A stretch of 64,000 nt of DNA from Lachnospiraceae bacterium (GCA_015056885.1 SVFL01000003.1:62001-126000); one strand, 5' to 3'. Counted from the first letter of the stretch, positions 51,315 to 61,742 are shown. Numbers and translations: made by a program. The notes: generated by a model not told the origin, from the sequence alone.

Positions 51315-51350
51315 GGAGTTTCCCTGCCTGTTATAAAGCAAAGAAACTCC
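51315..51350. terminator. bidirectional terminator between convergent genes
   Basis: ggagtttc ... gaaactcc with A-run on the left. Confidence 0.7.
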
Positions 51351-51372
51351 CAATTTGGAACAGTTTAAAAGT

Positions 51373-51690
51373 TTATTCTTCAACGATTTCGTCGAATTCG
51401 CAGTTGTCGAGATACTCGTCAAAAGCATCTGCAACCTTCTCATATTCAGCATCGTCTGCGATATAGCTAAGCTCGGGCTCCTCGTTAGGGTCGTCGGGAT
51501 TCTCGCTGTAGCCGTAGAACCAAACTTCTCCGTCCTCGTTCTCGCCTTCTTCGTTCAAGGGAAGCAGTACAATATAGTCCTTTTTCTCAACGGTGAGGAT
51601 AGTGATAACTGCGCAGTTTACAAGGCTTCCGTCCTCGAGCTCCAATTCTACAGTCATTTCTTCATCTTCGTAATCTTTTTGATTTGCCAT
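51373..51690 (-). CDS. DUF1292 family acidic protein
   Basis: TVELELEDGSLVNCAVITILTVEKKDYIVLLPLNEEGENEDGEVWFYGYSEN. Confidence 0.93.
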   Translation of the reverse strand: MANQKDYEDEEMTVELELEDGSLVNCAVITILTVEKKDYIVLLPLNEEGENEDGEVWFYGYSENPDDPNEEPELSYIADDAEYEKVADAFDEYLDNCEFDEIVEE

Positions 51691-51802
51691 AGCAATCTCC
51701 TTTCATGCTCCTTGCAAGTATTTTGGATAACTCAATTATAATGGCTTGTGATTTTTTGCGCAATACTATATAATTATTTTATATGAAATTTAGGAGGCCG
51801 GG

Positions 51803-53830
51803 ATGAGTACATCTATGACGAACAGCTTAAAACCATATCCTTTGGGAGCCCATATAGAGAGTAGCGCAGTGCGTTTTTCCTTTGTTTCTAAGAGAGAGGA
51901 CTGTGGAGTTCTGCTTTTTGACAGACAAACTGGCAGAAAAATTGCGAAAGTGCCTTTTACGGCAGATGACAGAATTGGTAATGTATATTGCAAATATATA
52001 GAAGGCGTAGATGCAAATCGTATTTCTTATCAGTTTTATGAGGGAAATGAGATTGTGCCTGACAGGTATGCGAGAGGATTTGCCGGACAGTTTAAATTTG
52101 GCAAAGAACGCAAAAACCAGGATTGGCGCGCGGTGGTGACTACGAATTCCTTTGATTGGCAGGGTGATAAACGTCCGAGACTTGCGTATGAGGACTGTGT
52201 AATCTATTGTGCTCACGTGAGAGGTTTTACACAACATGTTTCCTCCAAGGTGGTAAATAGAGGAACTTTTGCCGGTATGGCAGAGAAACTGACCTACTTG
52301 AAAGAGACCGGCATTACGACGGTGGAGTTGCAACCTGCGTATGAATTTGCTGAAATCCCCACGGGAGCAGAGCGTAAAGCCATGTTGAGTGCCCAGAGTC
52401 CGGCGCTTATGGCTGGTCAAAATGAGGATAATGATGTAATACAGAAGGAACTTGATTTGCTTTGTCCCAAGAAATGTAATTATTGGGGATACAAGCATGG
52501 ATATTACTATGCACCTAAGGCTGCTTATGCAATGAGTGAGGATGCCTGCACGGAATTTAAAGAGATGATTCGTGCTTTCCATAAGGAAGGCATGGAGGTT
52601 GTCATGCAGTTTTATTTTCCGAAGACTGTGAAAAATCTTGAGATTACTGAAATTTTGAAATTCTGGGTGCTGGAGTATCATGTAGACGGATTTCATCTGA
52701 TGGGAGAGAATCTTCCTATTGATTTGATTGCATCGGACGAGATGTTAGCGGATACTAAGCTTTGGTATTACTATTTTGACACGGATAAAATTTATGACCG
52801 TGGAGAGCCCATAAAGCGTAACTTGGCTGTTTATACAGATGATTATCTTTACACCATGAGAAGATTTTTGAAGGGGGACGAGGGGATGCTGGCCAAGGTC
52901 TTGTCGGAGATGCGGCAGATTCCCTTCAAAACAGGCAGAATTCATTATATGAATAACTATTATGGATTTACCATGATGGATATGGTGTCTTATGATCGGA
53001 AGCACAATGAGGCAAATGGTGAAGATAATCGGGATGGAAATGACTTTAATTACAGCTGGAATTGCGGAGAAGAAGGACCCAGCAGGCGCAAGAGAGTACA
53101 GACTCTTCGTTTAAAGCAGATTAAAAATGCTATGACAATGCTTGCATTTACCCAGTCAACTCCTTTGATTTTTATGGGAGATGAGTTTGGTAATTCCCAG
53201 AAGGGTAATAATAATCCTTATTGTCAGGACAATGCAGTTACCTGGCTGGATTGGAATGATTTGAACAAGAATGCGGAAATATATGCTTTCTGGAAAGAAA
53301 TGATGGCGCTTAGAAAGTCGCATCCTATTTTAAGACCAGAGGATGAGTTGAAGATTATGGACTATATTTCCTGTGGCTATCCGGACTTGTCCTATCACGG
53401 CGAGAGTGCGTGGAGAGCCAGAATGGACAGTTATAATCGGCAGATTGGCATTATGTACTGTGGTAAGTATACAAGGCTTAGCAGAGGTGTGGAAGATGCG
53501 TTCCTGTATTTGGCCATGAATATGTATTGGGAAAGCGGCAGGCTTGCCATGCCCAAGCTTCCTAAGGGGTTGAAATGGGAGCTGAAATACTGTACAGATA
53601 AGGAAGCGGGACTGGTTACAAAAGCTACAGGTGATAAAGCAGTATCCGGTGAAGACGGAAAAACAGATGATGCTAAGGTTACCACGGAGATTCAGATTCC
53701 GGCAAGAAGTTGTGCGGTATATATCAGTGTGCCGGATGAGGAATATGCAAAGAATAATACCAAGTCTCATAAGAGCAGGAAAAAAGCAGCTGCCGGCGCA
53801 GAAGATTATTCGGATAGGACAATGTTTTAA
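51803..53830 (+). CDS. GH13 isoamylase/pullulanase-like protein with apparently degenerate active site
   Basis: VSYDRKHNEANGEDNRDGNDFNYSWNCGEEGPSRRKRVQTLRLKQIKNAMTMLAFTQSTPLIFMGDEFGNSQKGNNNPYCQDNAVTWLDW is glycogen-debranching-type; see findings. Confidence 0.9.
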   Translation: MSTSMTNSLKPYPLGAHIESSAVRFSFVSKREDCGVLLFDRQTGRKIAKVPFTADDRIGNVYCKYIEGVDANRISYQFYEGNEIVPDRYARGFAGQFKFGKERKNQDWRAVVTTNSFDWQGDKRPRLAYEDCVIYCAHVRGFTQHVSSKVVNRGTFAGMAEKLTYLKETGITTVELQPAYEFAEIPTGAERKAMLSAQSPALMAGQNEDNDVIQKELDLLCPKKCNYWGYKHGYYYAPKAAYAMSEDACTEFKEMIRAFHKEGMEVVMQFYFPKTVKNLEITEILKFWVLEYHVDGFHLMGENLPIDLIASDEMLADTKLWYYYFDTDKIYDRGEPIKRNLAVYTDDYLYTMRRFLKGDEGMLAKVLSEMRQIPFKTGRIHYMNNYYGFTMMDMVSYDRKHNEANGEDNRDGNDFNYSWNCGEEGPSRRKRVQTLRLKQIKNAMTMLAFTQSTPLIFMGDEFGNSQKGNNNPYCQDNAVTWLDWNDLNKNAEIYAFWKEMMALRKSHPILRPEDELKIMDYISCGYPDLSYHGESAWRARMDSYNRQIGIMYCGKYTRLSRGVEDAFLYLAMNMYWESGRLAMPKLPKGLKWELKYCTDKEAGLVTKATGDKAVSGEDGKTDDAKVTTEIQIPARSCAVYISVPDEEYAKNNTKSHKSRKKAAAGAEDYSDRTMF

Positions 53831-53883
53831 GTAAGTTAATACAAAAGAATATGAAATAATCGAAACGGAAATGGAGACCGGTT

Positions 53884-54420
53884 ATGGGAAGTGTATGGAA
53901 GCATTTTAAAACAATCACATACCATAAATATCTGGTGGCGCAAGGATGTTTTAAAGTAGGGCTTTACAGGCAGGGGATTTGGCATGATATGTCCAAGTAC
54001 AGTCTTTCGGAGTTTTGGGTTGGAGCCAGGTACTATCAGGGAACCAGAAGCCCCAATGATGCAGAACGAGAGGTGTTGGGATATTCATCTGCATGGCTAC
54101 ACCATAAAGGCCGCAATAAGCATCATTATGAATATTGGATGGATTATAGCAAAAAGGCTGCACCCGGAGAGCTTGTTCCCATGCCTATGCCTGATAAGTA
54201 TATTGCGGAGATGATTATGGACCGTATTGCGGCCTGTAAGGTCTATAAGGGTAAAAATTACACCCAAAGGGATGCCTATGAATATTTCTTGAAAAGTGTG
54301 AATCCAAAGACCATGCATGAGTATACGGCAGAGGTATTGGGACGAATGCTTAAAATACTTGCGGAAGAAGGCGAGGAGGAAATGTATCGCCGTGTACGCA
54401 AAGAATTGGTGAAAAAGTAA
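53884..54420 (+). CDS. DUF5662 family protein
   Basis: MGSVWKHFKTITYHKYLVAQGCFKVGLYRQGIWHDMSKYSLSEFWVGARYYQG; WLHHKGRNKHHYEYW. Confidence 0.85.
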   Translation: MGSVWKHFKTITYHKYLVAQGCFKVGLYRQGIWHDMSKYSLSEFWVGARYYQGTRSPNDAEREVLGYSSAWLHHKGRNKHHYEYWMDYSKKAAPGELVPMPMPDKYIAEMIMDRIAACKVYKGKNYTQRDAYEYFLKSVNPKTMHEYTAEVLGRMLKILAEEGEEEMYRRVRKELVKK

Positions 54421-54486
54421 CGGACAGGCAACAAATTGCAATTTCAGAATAGAATAAAGTAAATCATTTTATGTAGGTATAAAGAA

Positions 54487-54921
54487 ATGAATTGCTGGAT
54501 TATTTTGTTGTTGCTGTGTTGTTGCGGTAAAGGGAATGGTTGTGTGAGCGGTGGTTCCACCGGGAACAACTGTTGTTGCGGAAATGCTGGTGGAGCTCAT
54601 GAGGATTGCCACCATCATGACCACTGCCACAAGCATGACTGTGATTGTCACCATCATGACCACTGTCACAAGCATGACTGTGAATGTAACCACCATCATG
54701 ACTGTGGTTGCAATAATCAGTCTGATTGTGAGGCTGAGGAGCGCAGAGCAGTTAAGGCTGTATGGGAAGCCAAGGAAGCAAAGCGCGAGGCAATAGAGGC
54801 TGTACGCGAGGCTAAGGAGGCTGTCAGAGATGCAAGAGAGGCATGTGATGGTCCTATGCCTTCCTTGAGAAATAACTACAATTATACTGATTATGATAAT
54901 GACTGTGGTTGCAGGAATTAA
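54487..54921 (+). CDS. Cys/His-rich small protein with tandem metal-ligand repeats and Glu/Arg/Lys/Ala-rich helix
   Basis: MNCWIILLLLCCCGKGNGCV...CHHHDHCHKHDCD CHHHDHCHKHDCE CNHHHDCGC... EAKEAKREAIEAVREAKEAVRDAREAC. Confidence 0.75.
   Translation: MNCWIILLLLCCCGKGNGCVSGGSTGNNCCCGNAGGAHEDCHHHDHCHKHDCDCHHHDHCHKHDCECNHHHDCGCNNQSDCEAEERRAVKAVWEAKEAKREAIEAVREAKEAVRDAREACDGPMPSLRNNYNYTDYDNDCGCRN
54607..54684 (+). repeat. two 39-bp tandem repeats encoding CHHHDHCHKHDC(D/E)
   Basis: tgccaccatcatgaccactgccacaagcatgactgtgat / tgtcaccatcatgaccactgtcacaagcatgactgtgaa. Confidence 0.95.
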
Positions 54922-54950
54922 GGAATTTAATAAGAATTCATGAGGTTTTG

Positions 54951-54984
54951 GGGCGTAAGAAGTGCTAAATGCATTTTTACGCCC
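54951..54984 (+). terminator. terminator-like hairpin
   Basis: gggcgta ... tacgccc. Confidence 0.6.
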
Positions 54985-55030
54985 TAAAGAGGTTCTTGTT
55001 TCCGTTTATAGCAGTATAGCTGAACATAAG

Positions 55031-55060
55031 AAAAGGTGCCCACATGGACACCTTTTTTAT
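55031..55060. terminator. bidirectional terminator at 3' end of pot operon
   Basis: aaaaggtgcccacatggacacctttttt. Confidence 0.8.
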
Positions 55061-55068
55061 GTTTAGAT

Positions 55069-56160
55069 TTACTGGGAACGAACCTGCTTCCAATATTCAT
55101 TGTACATCTCGTCGCCTTCTTCGCCCAGATAATGGAAGGTCTCCAGATTGTTGTACTGGGTCAGATCAGGGAATGCGATTTCAGAGTTTTTGATGGCCTC
55201 GTCCTCGATGAGTTCTCTTGCTGCATCGTTAGGAGTGGAGTAGGTGATGAAGTCGAAGTTCATCAGTGCAATCTCAGGACGGCACATGAAATTAATGAAT
55301 TTCTCGGCATTCTCAACATTCTGAGCATTCTTGGGAATTACCCAGCCGTCAATCCATACATTGGAGCCCTCCTCGGGGATAACGTACTCAAGATCAGGAT
55401 TCTCACGCTGGGTGTAGATTGCCTCACCAGAGTAGATAACACCCAGAGCTGCTTCACCGGCAATCATCTTGTCACGAACTTCGTCAATGACATATGCCTG
55501 AACCATGGGACGCTGTGCGGTGAGATCCGCTGCAGCTTTCTCGATTTCAGCAGTGTCCATGGTATTCATGGAGTAGCCGTTCATCTTGAGGGCTACCATG
55601 AAAGCATCACGAACGGAATCCTGCATAAGGATATTGTCAGTATACTTTTCATTCCAAAGAATGGACCAACTGGTCACAGGGTCGTCTACCATGGTCTTGT
55701 TGTAGAGAATACCAACGGTTCCCCAACAGTAAGGCACACAATATTTGTTGCCGGGATCAAATTCATTGGCAGAATCATAGTACTGTTGGCCAATGTTTGC
55801 TTTAGCATTGGGGATATTGTCCCAGTTGAGCTCCTGCAGTAAATCATTATCAATCATTTTCTGAACCATGTAATCAGAGGGACAGATTACATCGTAGGAA
55901 TATGCACCTGCAGCAACCTTGGGATACATGGTCTCGTTGGTGTCATATTCGTCATAAATAACAGTAATACCGGTTTCTTCCTCGAATAAATCGATGGTTT
56001 CGGGATCAATGTATTCACCCCAGTTGTAAACGTACAATTGGTTCTTATTACCGGAGTCGGATGCAGATTCACCGGAACCTCCGCAGCCGGTAAGACCTGT
56101 CAAAGCCATTGCGCCGCACAAAGCAAGTGCCAGCATTTTTTTTGCAGATAAATTTTTCAT
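55069..56160 (-). CDS. potD: spermidine/putrescine ABC transporter substrate-binding lipoprotein
   Basis: Lipobox LTGCGG; LYVYNWGEYIDPETIDLFEEETGITVIYDEYDTNE. Confidence 0.96.
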   Translation of the reverse strand: MKNLSAKKMLALALCGAMALTGLTGCGGSGESASDSGNKNQLYVYNWGEYIDPETIDLFEEETGITVIYDEYDTNETMYPKVAAGAYSYDVICPSDYMVQKMIDNDLLQELNWDNIPNAKANIGQQYYDSANEFDPGNKYCVPYCWGTVGILYNKTMVDDPVTSWSILWNEKYTDNILMQDSVRDAFMVALKMNGYSMNTMDTAEIEKAAADLTAQRPMVQAYVIDEVRDKMIAGEAALGVIYSGEAIYTQRENPDLEYVIPEEGSNVWIDGWVIPKNAQNVENAEKFINFMCRPEIALMNFDFITYSTPNDAARELIEDEAIKNSEIAFPDLTQYNNLETFHYLGEEGDEMYNEYWKQVRSQ

Positions 56161-56939
56161 GATTTCCTCCTAGACTTCGGTGTGTAATTCACCAGAAGTA
56201 ATAATATCAGAACCGTTACAAATATGATTGTGGACAATGCATACATTTCCGGTTTGATTCCTTTTTTGACTTCGGTATAAAGCTCTGTGGAGAGTGTGTC
56301 AATACCGGGGCCTTTGGTAAAGTGTGTGATGATAAAATCATCCAGTGACATGGTAAATGCCATCAAAAATCCTGAGAAGATACCCGGCAGGATATCCGGG
56401 AAAACAACCTTAAAGAACGCCTGCAAATTAGATGCGCCAAGGTCAAGGGCTGCCTCATAAGTGCTTGGATTAAGTTGTTTCATTCGGGGCATGACACTTA
56501 AAATGACATAAGGAATGTTAAAGGTTATGTGGGAGAGCAAAATCGTCCCAAAACCGAACCGCACACCAAGGCTGATAAACAATAGCATGAAGGAGATACC
56601 GGTTACGATATCCGCATTCAGCATTGGAATATTGGTGACGCCCATAATAAAGGAGCGCGTGCGTTTTTTCATGCTCTGCATAGAGATGCAGGCGATGGTG
56701 CCGATAACTGTGGCAATCAGCGCCGACAAAAAAGCAATCGCCAAGGTATTCCACAGTGCTTGCATAATCTCTTCGTTTTGGAAGAGTGCGATATACCATT
56801 TTAAGCTAAATCCACCCCATTTTGCTCTTGTTTTGCTGGCATTGAAGGAGAGTACAATCAATGTTGCAATAGGAGCATACAGGAAGATGAAGATAAGTGC
56901 AATATAAATTTTTTGTAATCCGCTATATACTTTATTCAC
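56157..56939 (-). CDS. potC: spermidine/putrescine ABC transporter permease
   Basis: Permease motif EAALDLGASNLQAFFKVVFPDILPGIFSGFLMAFTMSLDDFIITHF. Confidence 0.96.
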   Translation of the reverse strand: MNKVYSGLQKIYIALIFIFLYAPIATLIVLSFNASKTRAKWGGFSLKWYIALFQNEEIMQALWNTLAIAFLSALIATVIGTIACISMQSMKKRTRSFIMGVTNIPMLNADIVTGISFMLLFISLGVRFGFGTILLSHITFNIPYVILSVMPRMKQLNPSTYEAALDLGASNLQAFFKVVFPDILPGIFSGFLMAFTMSLDDFIITHFTKGPGIDTLSTELYTEVKKGIKPEMYALSTIIFVTVLILLLLVNYTPKSRRKS

Positions 56940-57748
56940 AGGGCATTTACCTCCCCGTCTTTGTCAGTAACCGCCGTGATGACCATATTAAGGATAATAA
57001 AGAGCATCAAGACGATAGACAGACCACTTCCTAAGTTCCAGTTGCCGGTCTTCGTAAATTCTTCCTCGATAATATTACCAATCAGCAGAATCTTGCCGCC
57101 ACCTAAAATACGTGAGATAACAAAGGTGGTGAGAGCCGGTACAAATACCATGGTAATTCCGCTGATAATGCCGGGAAGGCTTAAGGGTAACATAATCTTG
57201 GTAAAAGTCTGTAAGGAATTCGCGCCAAGGTCACGAGCGGCGTTAATAACGTTTCTGTCAATTTTAACCAGTACATTATAAATAGGCAGAATCATAAAAG
57301 GCAGGAAATTATAAACCATACCTAAAACGATCGCTCCCGGGGTGTTAATAATATCAAGTCGGGGTAGATTGAAAAATCCTAAAATGCCATTGATTACACC
57401 GGTTTTCTCCAAAAGAGACTGCCATGCAATGGTGCGAAGCAGGAAGTTCATCCACATGGGAAGAACGAATATCAGTACAATAAAGGTATCCTGACGGGCG
57501 TTCATGTTGCTTAGGAGCATGGCAAGAGGGTACGCCAGAATCAGACAGATAATGGTACTGATGATGGACAATTTTACTGCCTCCCAAAGAGCTTTGGAAT
57601 GTTCTGGAGTGGCAATGGCCATGATATTGTCCATTGTGAAAGCACCGGATTTGTCTGTCAGTCCGTAATAAAACACCATGCAAAGAGGAATTACGATAAA
57701 AAGGGCTGACCAGAACAAATAGGGAATGGATAATAATTTTCTATTCAT
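56936..57748 (-). CDS. potB: spermidine/putrescine ABC transporter permease
   Basis: [43 protein letters not shown]. Confidence 0.96.
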   Translation of the reverse strand: MNRKLLSIPYLFWSALFIVIPLCMVFYYGLTDKSGAFTMDNIMAIATPEHSKALWEAVKLSIISTIICLILAYPLAMLLSNMNARQDTFIVLIFVLPMWMNFLLRTIAWQSLLEKTGVINGILGFFNLPRLDIINTPGAIVLGMVYNFLPFMILPIYNVLVKIDRNVINAARDLGANSLQTFTKIMLPLSLPGIISGITMVFVPALTTFVISRILGGGKILLIGNIIEEEFTKTGNWNLGSGLSIVLMLFIILNMVITAVTDKDGEVNAL

Positions 57749-58814
57749 TTACACCTACGGCCTCCTCGTCCTCAGATGCGGGCTTATTCATAATCTGAAT
57801 ATTAAAGGGATCTACTTTAATGCCGACTTTGGTGCCAACAGGTTGCATGCGGGTGGATTGAACCAGCCATTCAAAACCGTTGGCCATAACCTCCATCTCA
57901 TAATGTACACCCTTGAAAATAAGGTGGGAGACTACGCCCTGAATAATTCCTTCTTCGGGAGCAACAAGCTCTACGTCCTCAGGACGAATTACTACGTCAA
58001 CAGGAGTGTTCTCACCAAAACCTTCATCTACGCAAGCGAAGCGGGCACCAAGAATCTCAACCACGCGATCCTGAACCATAGTAGCGTCAATAATATTACT
58101 ATCACCGATGAAGTCAGCGACGAATGCATTCTCGGGCTCATTGTAAATACGCTCGGGAGTACCAATCTGCTGGATGTAGCCCTGGTTCATAACTACGATG
58201 GTATCAGACATGGTCAGAGCTTCTTCCTGATCGTGCGTTACATATATAAAGGTAATGCCGAGCTCGTTTTTCAGACGAATCAGTTCATACTGCATGTCCT
58301 GACGAAGCTTTAAGTCCAAAGCGCCAAGGGGCTCGTCCAAAAGAAGCAGCTTGGGCTCATTTACAATCGCTCGGGCGATGGCAATTCGCTGTTGCTGACC
58401 GCCGCTTAAAGAGTCAACCATACGATGCTCATAACCGTCCAGATTAACCAGCTTCAGAGCATACTTGATTTTATCGTCGATATATGCTTTGGATTTGTTT
58501 TTGATTTTCAGTCCAAAAGCGATATTTTCTGCAATATCCATATGGGTAAAAAGGGCGTATTTCTGAAACACGGTGTTCAGATTACGCTTATTGGGAGGGA
58601 GGGTGGTAATATCCTTGCCCTCAAAAATAACCTGACCCTTGTCAGGTTTCTCAAAACCGCCTAAAATGCGCAGGGTGGTAGTCTTACCACAACCGCTGGG
58701 GCCCAGGAGCGTCAGAAACTCATTTTCCTTAATATAAAGGTTCAAATCGTCCAGAATCATTTGGCCGTCGTATGATTTCGTAATATGCTCCAAATTTACA
58801 AGTGCATCTTTCAT
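57741..58814 (-). CDS. potA: spermidine/putrescine ABC transporter ATPase
   Basis: [61 protein letters not shown]-like C-terminus. Confidence 0.97.
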   Translation of the reverse strand: MKDALVNLEHITKSYDGQMILDDLNLYIKENEFLTLLGPSGCGKTTTLRILGGFEKPDKGQVIFEGKDITTLPPNKRNLNTVFQKYALFTHMDIAENIAFGLKIKNKSKAYIDDKIKYALKLVNLDGYEHRMVDSLSGGQQQRIAIARAIVNEPKLLLLDEPLGALDLKLRQDMQYELIRLKNELGITFIYVTHDQEEALTMSDTIVVMNQGYIQQIGTPERIYNEPENAFVADFIGDSNIIDATMVQDRVVEILGARFACVDEGFGENTPVDVVIRPEDVELVAPEEGIIQGVVSHLIFKGVHYEMEVMANGFEWLVQSTRMQPVGTKVGIKVDPFNIQIMNKPASEDEEAVGVNE

Positions 58815-58867
58815 TCTTGCAGTTCCTTCCTTTATCTAAAGTAAAGCCATTTACACAAATTAGATTA

Positions 58868-58896
58868 ATCATATCGAGAAATAAAAGGAATGTCAA
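58868..58896 (-). promoter_or_regulatory. consensus sigma-A promoter for pot operon
   Basis: On minus strand TTGACA-N17-TATGAT. Confidence 0.75.
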
Positions 58897-58979
58897 TAAT
58901 TGTGAAAAAACTATTTCAAAAATATGCGGATTATGCTATATTTGAGTAAGAAATGTTACGGTAAAAGGAGGCTTTTTAC

Positions 58980-60065
58980 ATGGCAAAGGTTCAGGTGAAG
59001 GAAGAAGCAAAATATGTGGCATATGTGTCGACCTACACACAGGGAGACAGTCATGGTATTAAAATATATGATGTAGATATGGAGAAAGGCCGTTTTAAGG
59101 AGAAAAGTAAGGTCGAGATAACCAATTCATCTTATCTGACCGTATCCCATAACTGTAAATATTTGTATTCCATAACAGATTTTGGCGTGGAAGCTTATAA
59201 CATTTTGGCGGATGGTAATTTAGAGCTGATTAATTTTGCGCCGATTAATGGTATGAGAGGCTGCTATGTGTCCACGGATTATGAGGACAAGTACCTTTTT
59301 GTGGCAGGTTATCATGATGGCAAGCTTACGGTTCTGAATCTTCACGAGGATGGTTCCATCGGTGAGATTACCGATGAAGTGTTCCATAAAGGTCTGGGTA
59401 GTATCGCTGAGAGAAACTCAAGACCGCATATCAACTGTGCCCGCATGACTCATGATAACAAATATCTGCTGGTAGCAGATTCCGGCATGGATCATGTGAA
59501 GGTGTATCGTCTCAATCACGAATGGGGGAAGGTGGAACTTGCAGATATTGTGCATTGTGAAATCAATTCAGAGCCCAGACATATTAAGATTTCCAAGGAC
59601 GGCTGTTTCATTTATGTTGTGCATGAGTGGAGCTGTACCATTGATGTCTATACGTATGAAGATAAAAAAGGTGTGCCTGTATTTGAGAAAATTCAGACCG
59701 TATTAACTGTGAAACCCGAAAAGGGCAGTACCAATGCGGCAAGCGCGCTGAGTTTCTCGGCGGATTATAACTATTTATTGTCATCCAATGCGGGTGATAA
59801 TTCCGTTGTAGTTTATAAGGTTGATATTAAGACCGGTTTGCTGACACAGAAATTCTGTCTGCCGGTGGGTGGAGAGTATCCCAAAGATGCAGAGTTTTTC
59901 CCGAATGATAAGTTCTTAGTGTCATTGAATCATGAAAGTAATGATATGACTTTCTTCCATTTTAATCCGGAGGCCGGTACCATGATTATGAACGGACCGC
60001 CCATCAGTGTAGATGTGCCCAACTGTATCCGATTCCACAGACTGGGCAGTACGTCAAGAACGTAA
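58980..60065 (+). CDS. lactonase family beta-propeller protein (YbhE/6-phosphogluconolactonase-like)
   Basis: YVAYVSTYTQGDSHGIKIYDVDMEKG; RPHINCARMTHDNKYLLVADSGMDHVKVYRL. Confidence 0.9.
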   Translation: MAKVQVKEEAKYVAYVSTYTQGDSHGIKIYDVDMEKGRFKEKSKVEITNSSYLTVSHNCKYLYSITDFGVEAYNILADGNLELINFAPINGMRGCYVSTDYEDKYLFVAGYHDGKLTVLNLHEDGSIGEITDEVFHKGLGSIAERNSRPHINCARMTHDNKYLLVADSGMDHVKVYRLNHEWGKVELADIVHCEINSEPRHIKISKDGCFIYVVHEWSCTIDVYTYEDKKGVPVFEKIQTVLTVKPEKGSTNAASALSFSADYNYLLSSNAGDNSVVVYKVDIKTGLLTQKFCLPVGGEYPKDAEFFPNDKFLVSLNHESNDMTFFHFNPEAGTMIMNGPPISVDVPNCIRFHRLGSTSRT

Positions 60066-60085
60066 TATACCGGAGGAATGAGGGG

Positions 60086-60400
60086 ATGGGATATCGGAAA
60101 TGTGTAGAAGCTTACGGTGTATCCATATGGCGAAAGGGACGCAACAATCCAAAGTATTATATATTAAACAGTAATTCTTATGTTTTAACTATTAGAATTA
60201 CAGAATTGGCAAACAATGTTTTGCAAAATGAGTTTCAGCTTGTATTACAGCCCCGGCAAAAGAAACCTGTTTTGTTTCAAAAAAGTCACTATATTCTGGA
60301 ATTTGAAGATAAGAAAGTGCATTTTGATAATCAGGAATGGAGCAAGGAATCGTTTGGTTTTTGGGATTTCGTCTTGGGCATATGGGAGATTTTTGATTAA
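60086..60400 (+). CDS. hypothetical protein
   Basis: ORF with ggaggaatgagggg RBS, no recognised domain. Confidence 0.6.
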   Translation: MGYRKCVEAYGVSIWRKGRNNPKYYILNSNSYVLTIRITELANNVLQNEFQLVLQPRQKKPVLFQKSHYILEFEDKKVHFDNQEWSKESFGFWDFVLGIWEIFD

Positions 60401-60406
60401 GTTAAT

Positions 60407-60448
60407 AAAAGTTCCGGTTCCCTGAATGTAGAGGACCGGAACTTTTTC
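60407..60448. terminator. bidirectional terminator between convergent genes
   Basis: aaaagttccggt...accggaacttttt. Confidence 0.85.
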
Positions 60449-60450
60449 AT

Positions 60451-61548
60451 TTACTTATAGAAATTTACAAGATTCTCCATCTTGGCGGACATATTTACCA
60501 TCATAGCGTCTAAGATAGTGATGGCGGTCATGCATTCTAAAACAACAACTGCTCTGGGAACGATGATGGGGTCGTGGCGGCCCTGAATGGCCAGTTCGAT
60601 TTCTTCACCGCTTTGATTGACCGTTGCCTGTGTCTGGTAAATGGAGGGGGTAGGCTTTACGTGAGCGCGGACAAGCAGTGTGTCGCCGTCGCTGATGCCA
60701 CCCAAGATGCCGCCTGCGTGGTTGGTTGCCTTGACAACCTGACCGTCTGCCATGCGGAACGCATCGTTATTCTCGCTGCCCACACGCTGGGAAACTGCAC
60801 AGCCGTCACCGATTTCTACTGCCTTAACTGCGCCGATGGACATAACTGCCTTGGCAAGGTTAGCATCTAATTTCTCAAATACAGGGTCGCCGATTCCGGC
60901 AGGAAGCCCTGTCACACGACATTCCATACAACCGCCTACCGAGTCGGAATTGCTGCGAGCCTTCTGCAGGAATGCAACCGCCTCTTCGTCAGCCTTTCTG
61001 TCGGGCATGGCCGTGGTAGTCTGAAGGATTGCTTCTGTATCAAATGCATCCAAATTAGCCTGAACATGTCCGATAGAGCGGGTATAAGCCTGAACGGTAA
61101 TTCCCATCTGCTTGAGTAACTTGGCTGCGATGGCGCCTGCTGCTACACGGCCGATGGTCTCGCGGCCGGAGGAACGTCCGCCGCCTCTGTAATCACGGAA
61201 ACCGTATTTTTGGTCAAAGGTATAGTCTGCATGACCGGGGCGATAGCAGGTAGCAATATTGCCATAATCCTTGGAAAGCTGGGAGGTGTTGCGCACCATC
61301 ATGGAGATGGGGGTACCGGTGGTTTTGCCCTCGAAGACACCGGAGAGAATCTCCACACAATCATCCTCCTTGCGCTGGGTGGTGATACTGCTGGTGCCGG
61401 GTTTGCGGCGGTCCAGATAAATTTGAATATCCTCCTCGCAAAGTTCCAAACCTGCGGGACAACCATCTACAACAACGCCCAATGCCTTGCCGTGGGATTC
61501 GCCCCAGGTAGTAATCTTGAAAATGGTTCCGAAAGATGAACCTGCCAT
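60451..61548 (-). CDS. aroC: chorismate synthase
   Basis: GTIFKITTWGESHGKALGVVVDGCPAGL; YRPGHADYTFDQKYGFRDYRGGGRSSGRETIGRVAAGAIA. Confidence 0.98.
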   Translation of the reverse strand: MAGSSFGTIFKITTWGESHGKALGVVVDGCPAGLELCEEDIQIYLDRRKPGTSSITTQRKEDDCVEILSGVFEGKTTGTPISMMVRNTSQLSKDYGNIATCYRPGHADYTFDQKYGFRDYRGGGRSSGRETIGRVAAGAIAAKLLKQMGITVQAYTRSIGHVQANLDAFDTEAILQTTTAMPDRKADEEAVAFLQKARSNSDSVGGCMECRVTGLPAGIGDPVFEKLDANLAKAVMSIGAVKAVEIGDGCAVSQRVGSENNDAFRMADGQVVKATNHAGGILGGISDGDTLLVRAHVKPTPSIYQTQATVNQSGEEIELAIQGRHDPIIVPRAVVVLECMTAITILDAMMVNMSAKMENLVNFYK

Positions 61549-61742
61549 AATAAGTCCTCCTATGCGAAAACGCCGATAGGGCGTTTGTAATCAAAATACA
61601 AATTCTAGTATAAAGTTATTCTATAAAAAAGGCAAGCAAAAGCGTGAGGGAATCTAGAAACTTTGAATATGACATGATAATATAAAAAAACAAATACAGA
61701 TTAGAAAACAAACAAATATAACAAATGCGGATGACAAGACAG

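Noticed and set aside
51827-52696. 289-aa minus-strand ORF inside the GH13-like gene
   Set aside because: Antisense shadow ORF without coding character.
54469-54699. 76-aa minus-strand MMVVTFTVMLVTVVMMVTITVMLVAVVMM ORF, looks like a hydrophobic toxin
   Set aside because: It is the complement of the His/Cys repeat codons; hydrophobicity is a by-product of the repeats.
54607-54720. Possible CRISPR-like repeats
   Set aside because: Repeats are adjacent, in frame and encode CHHHDHCHKHDC; no unique spacers or cas genes.
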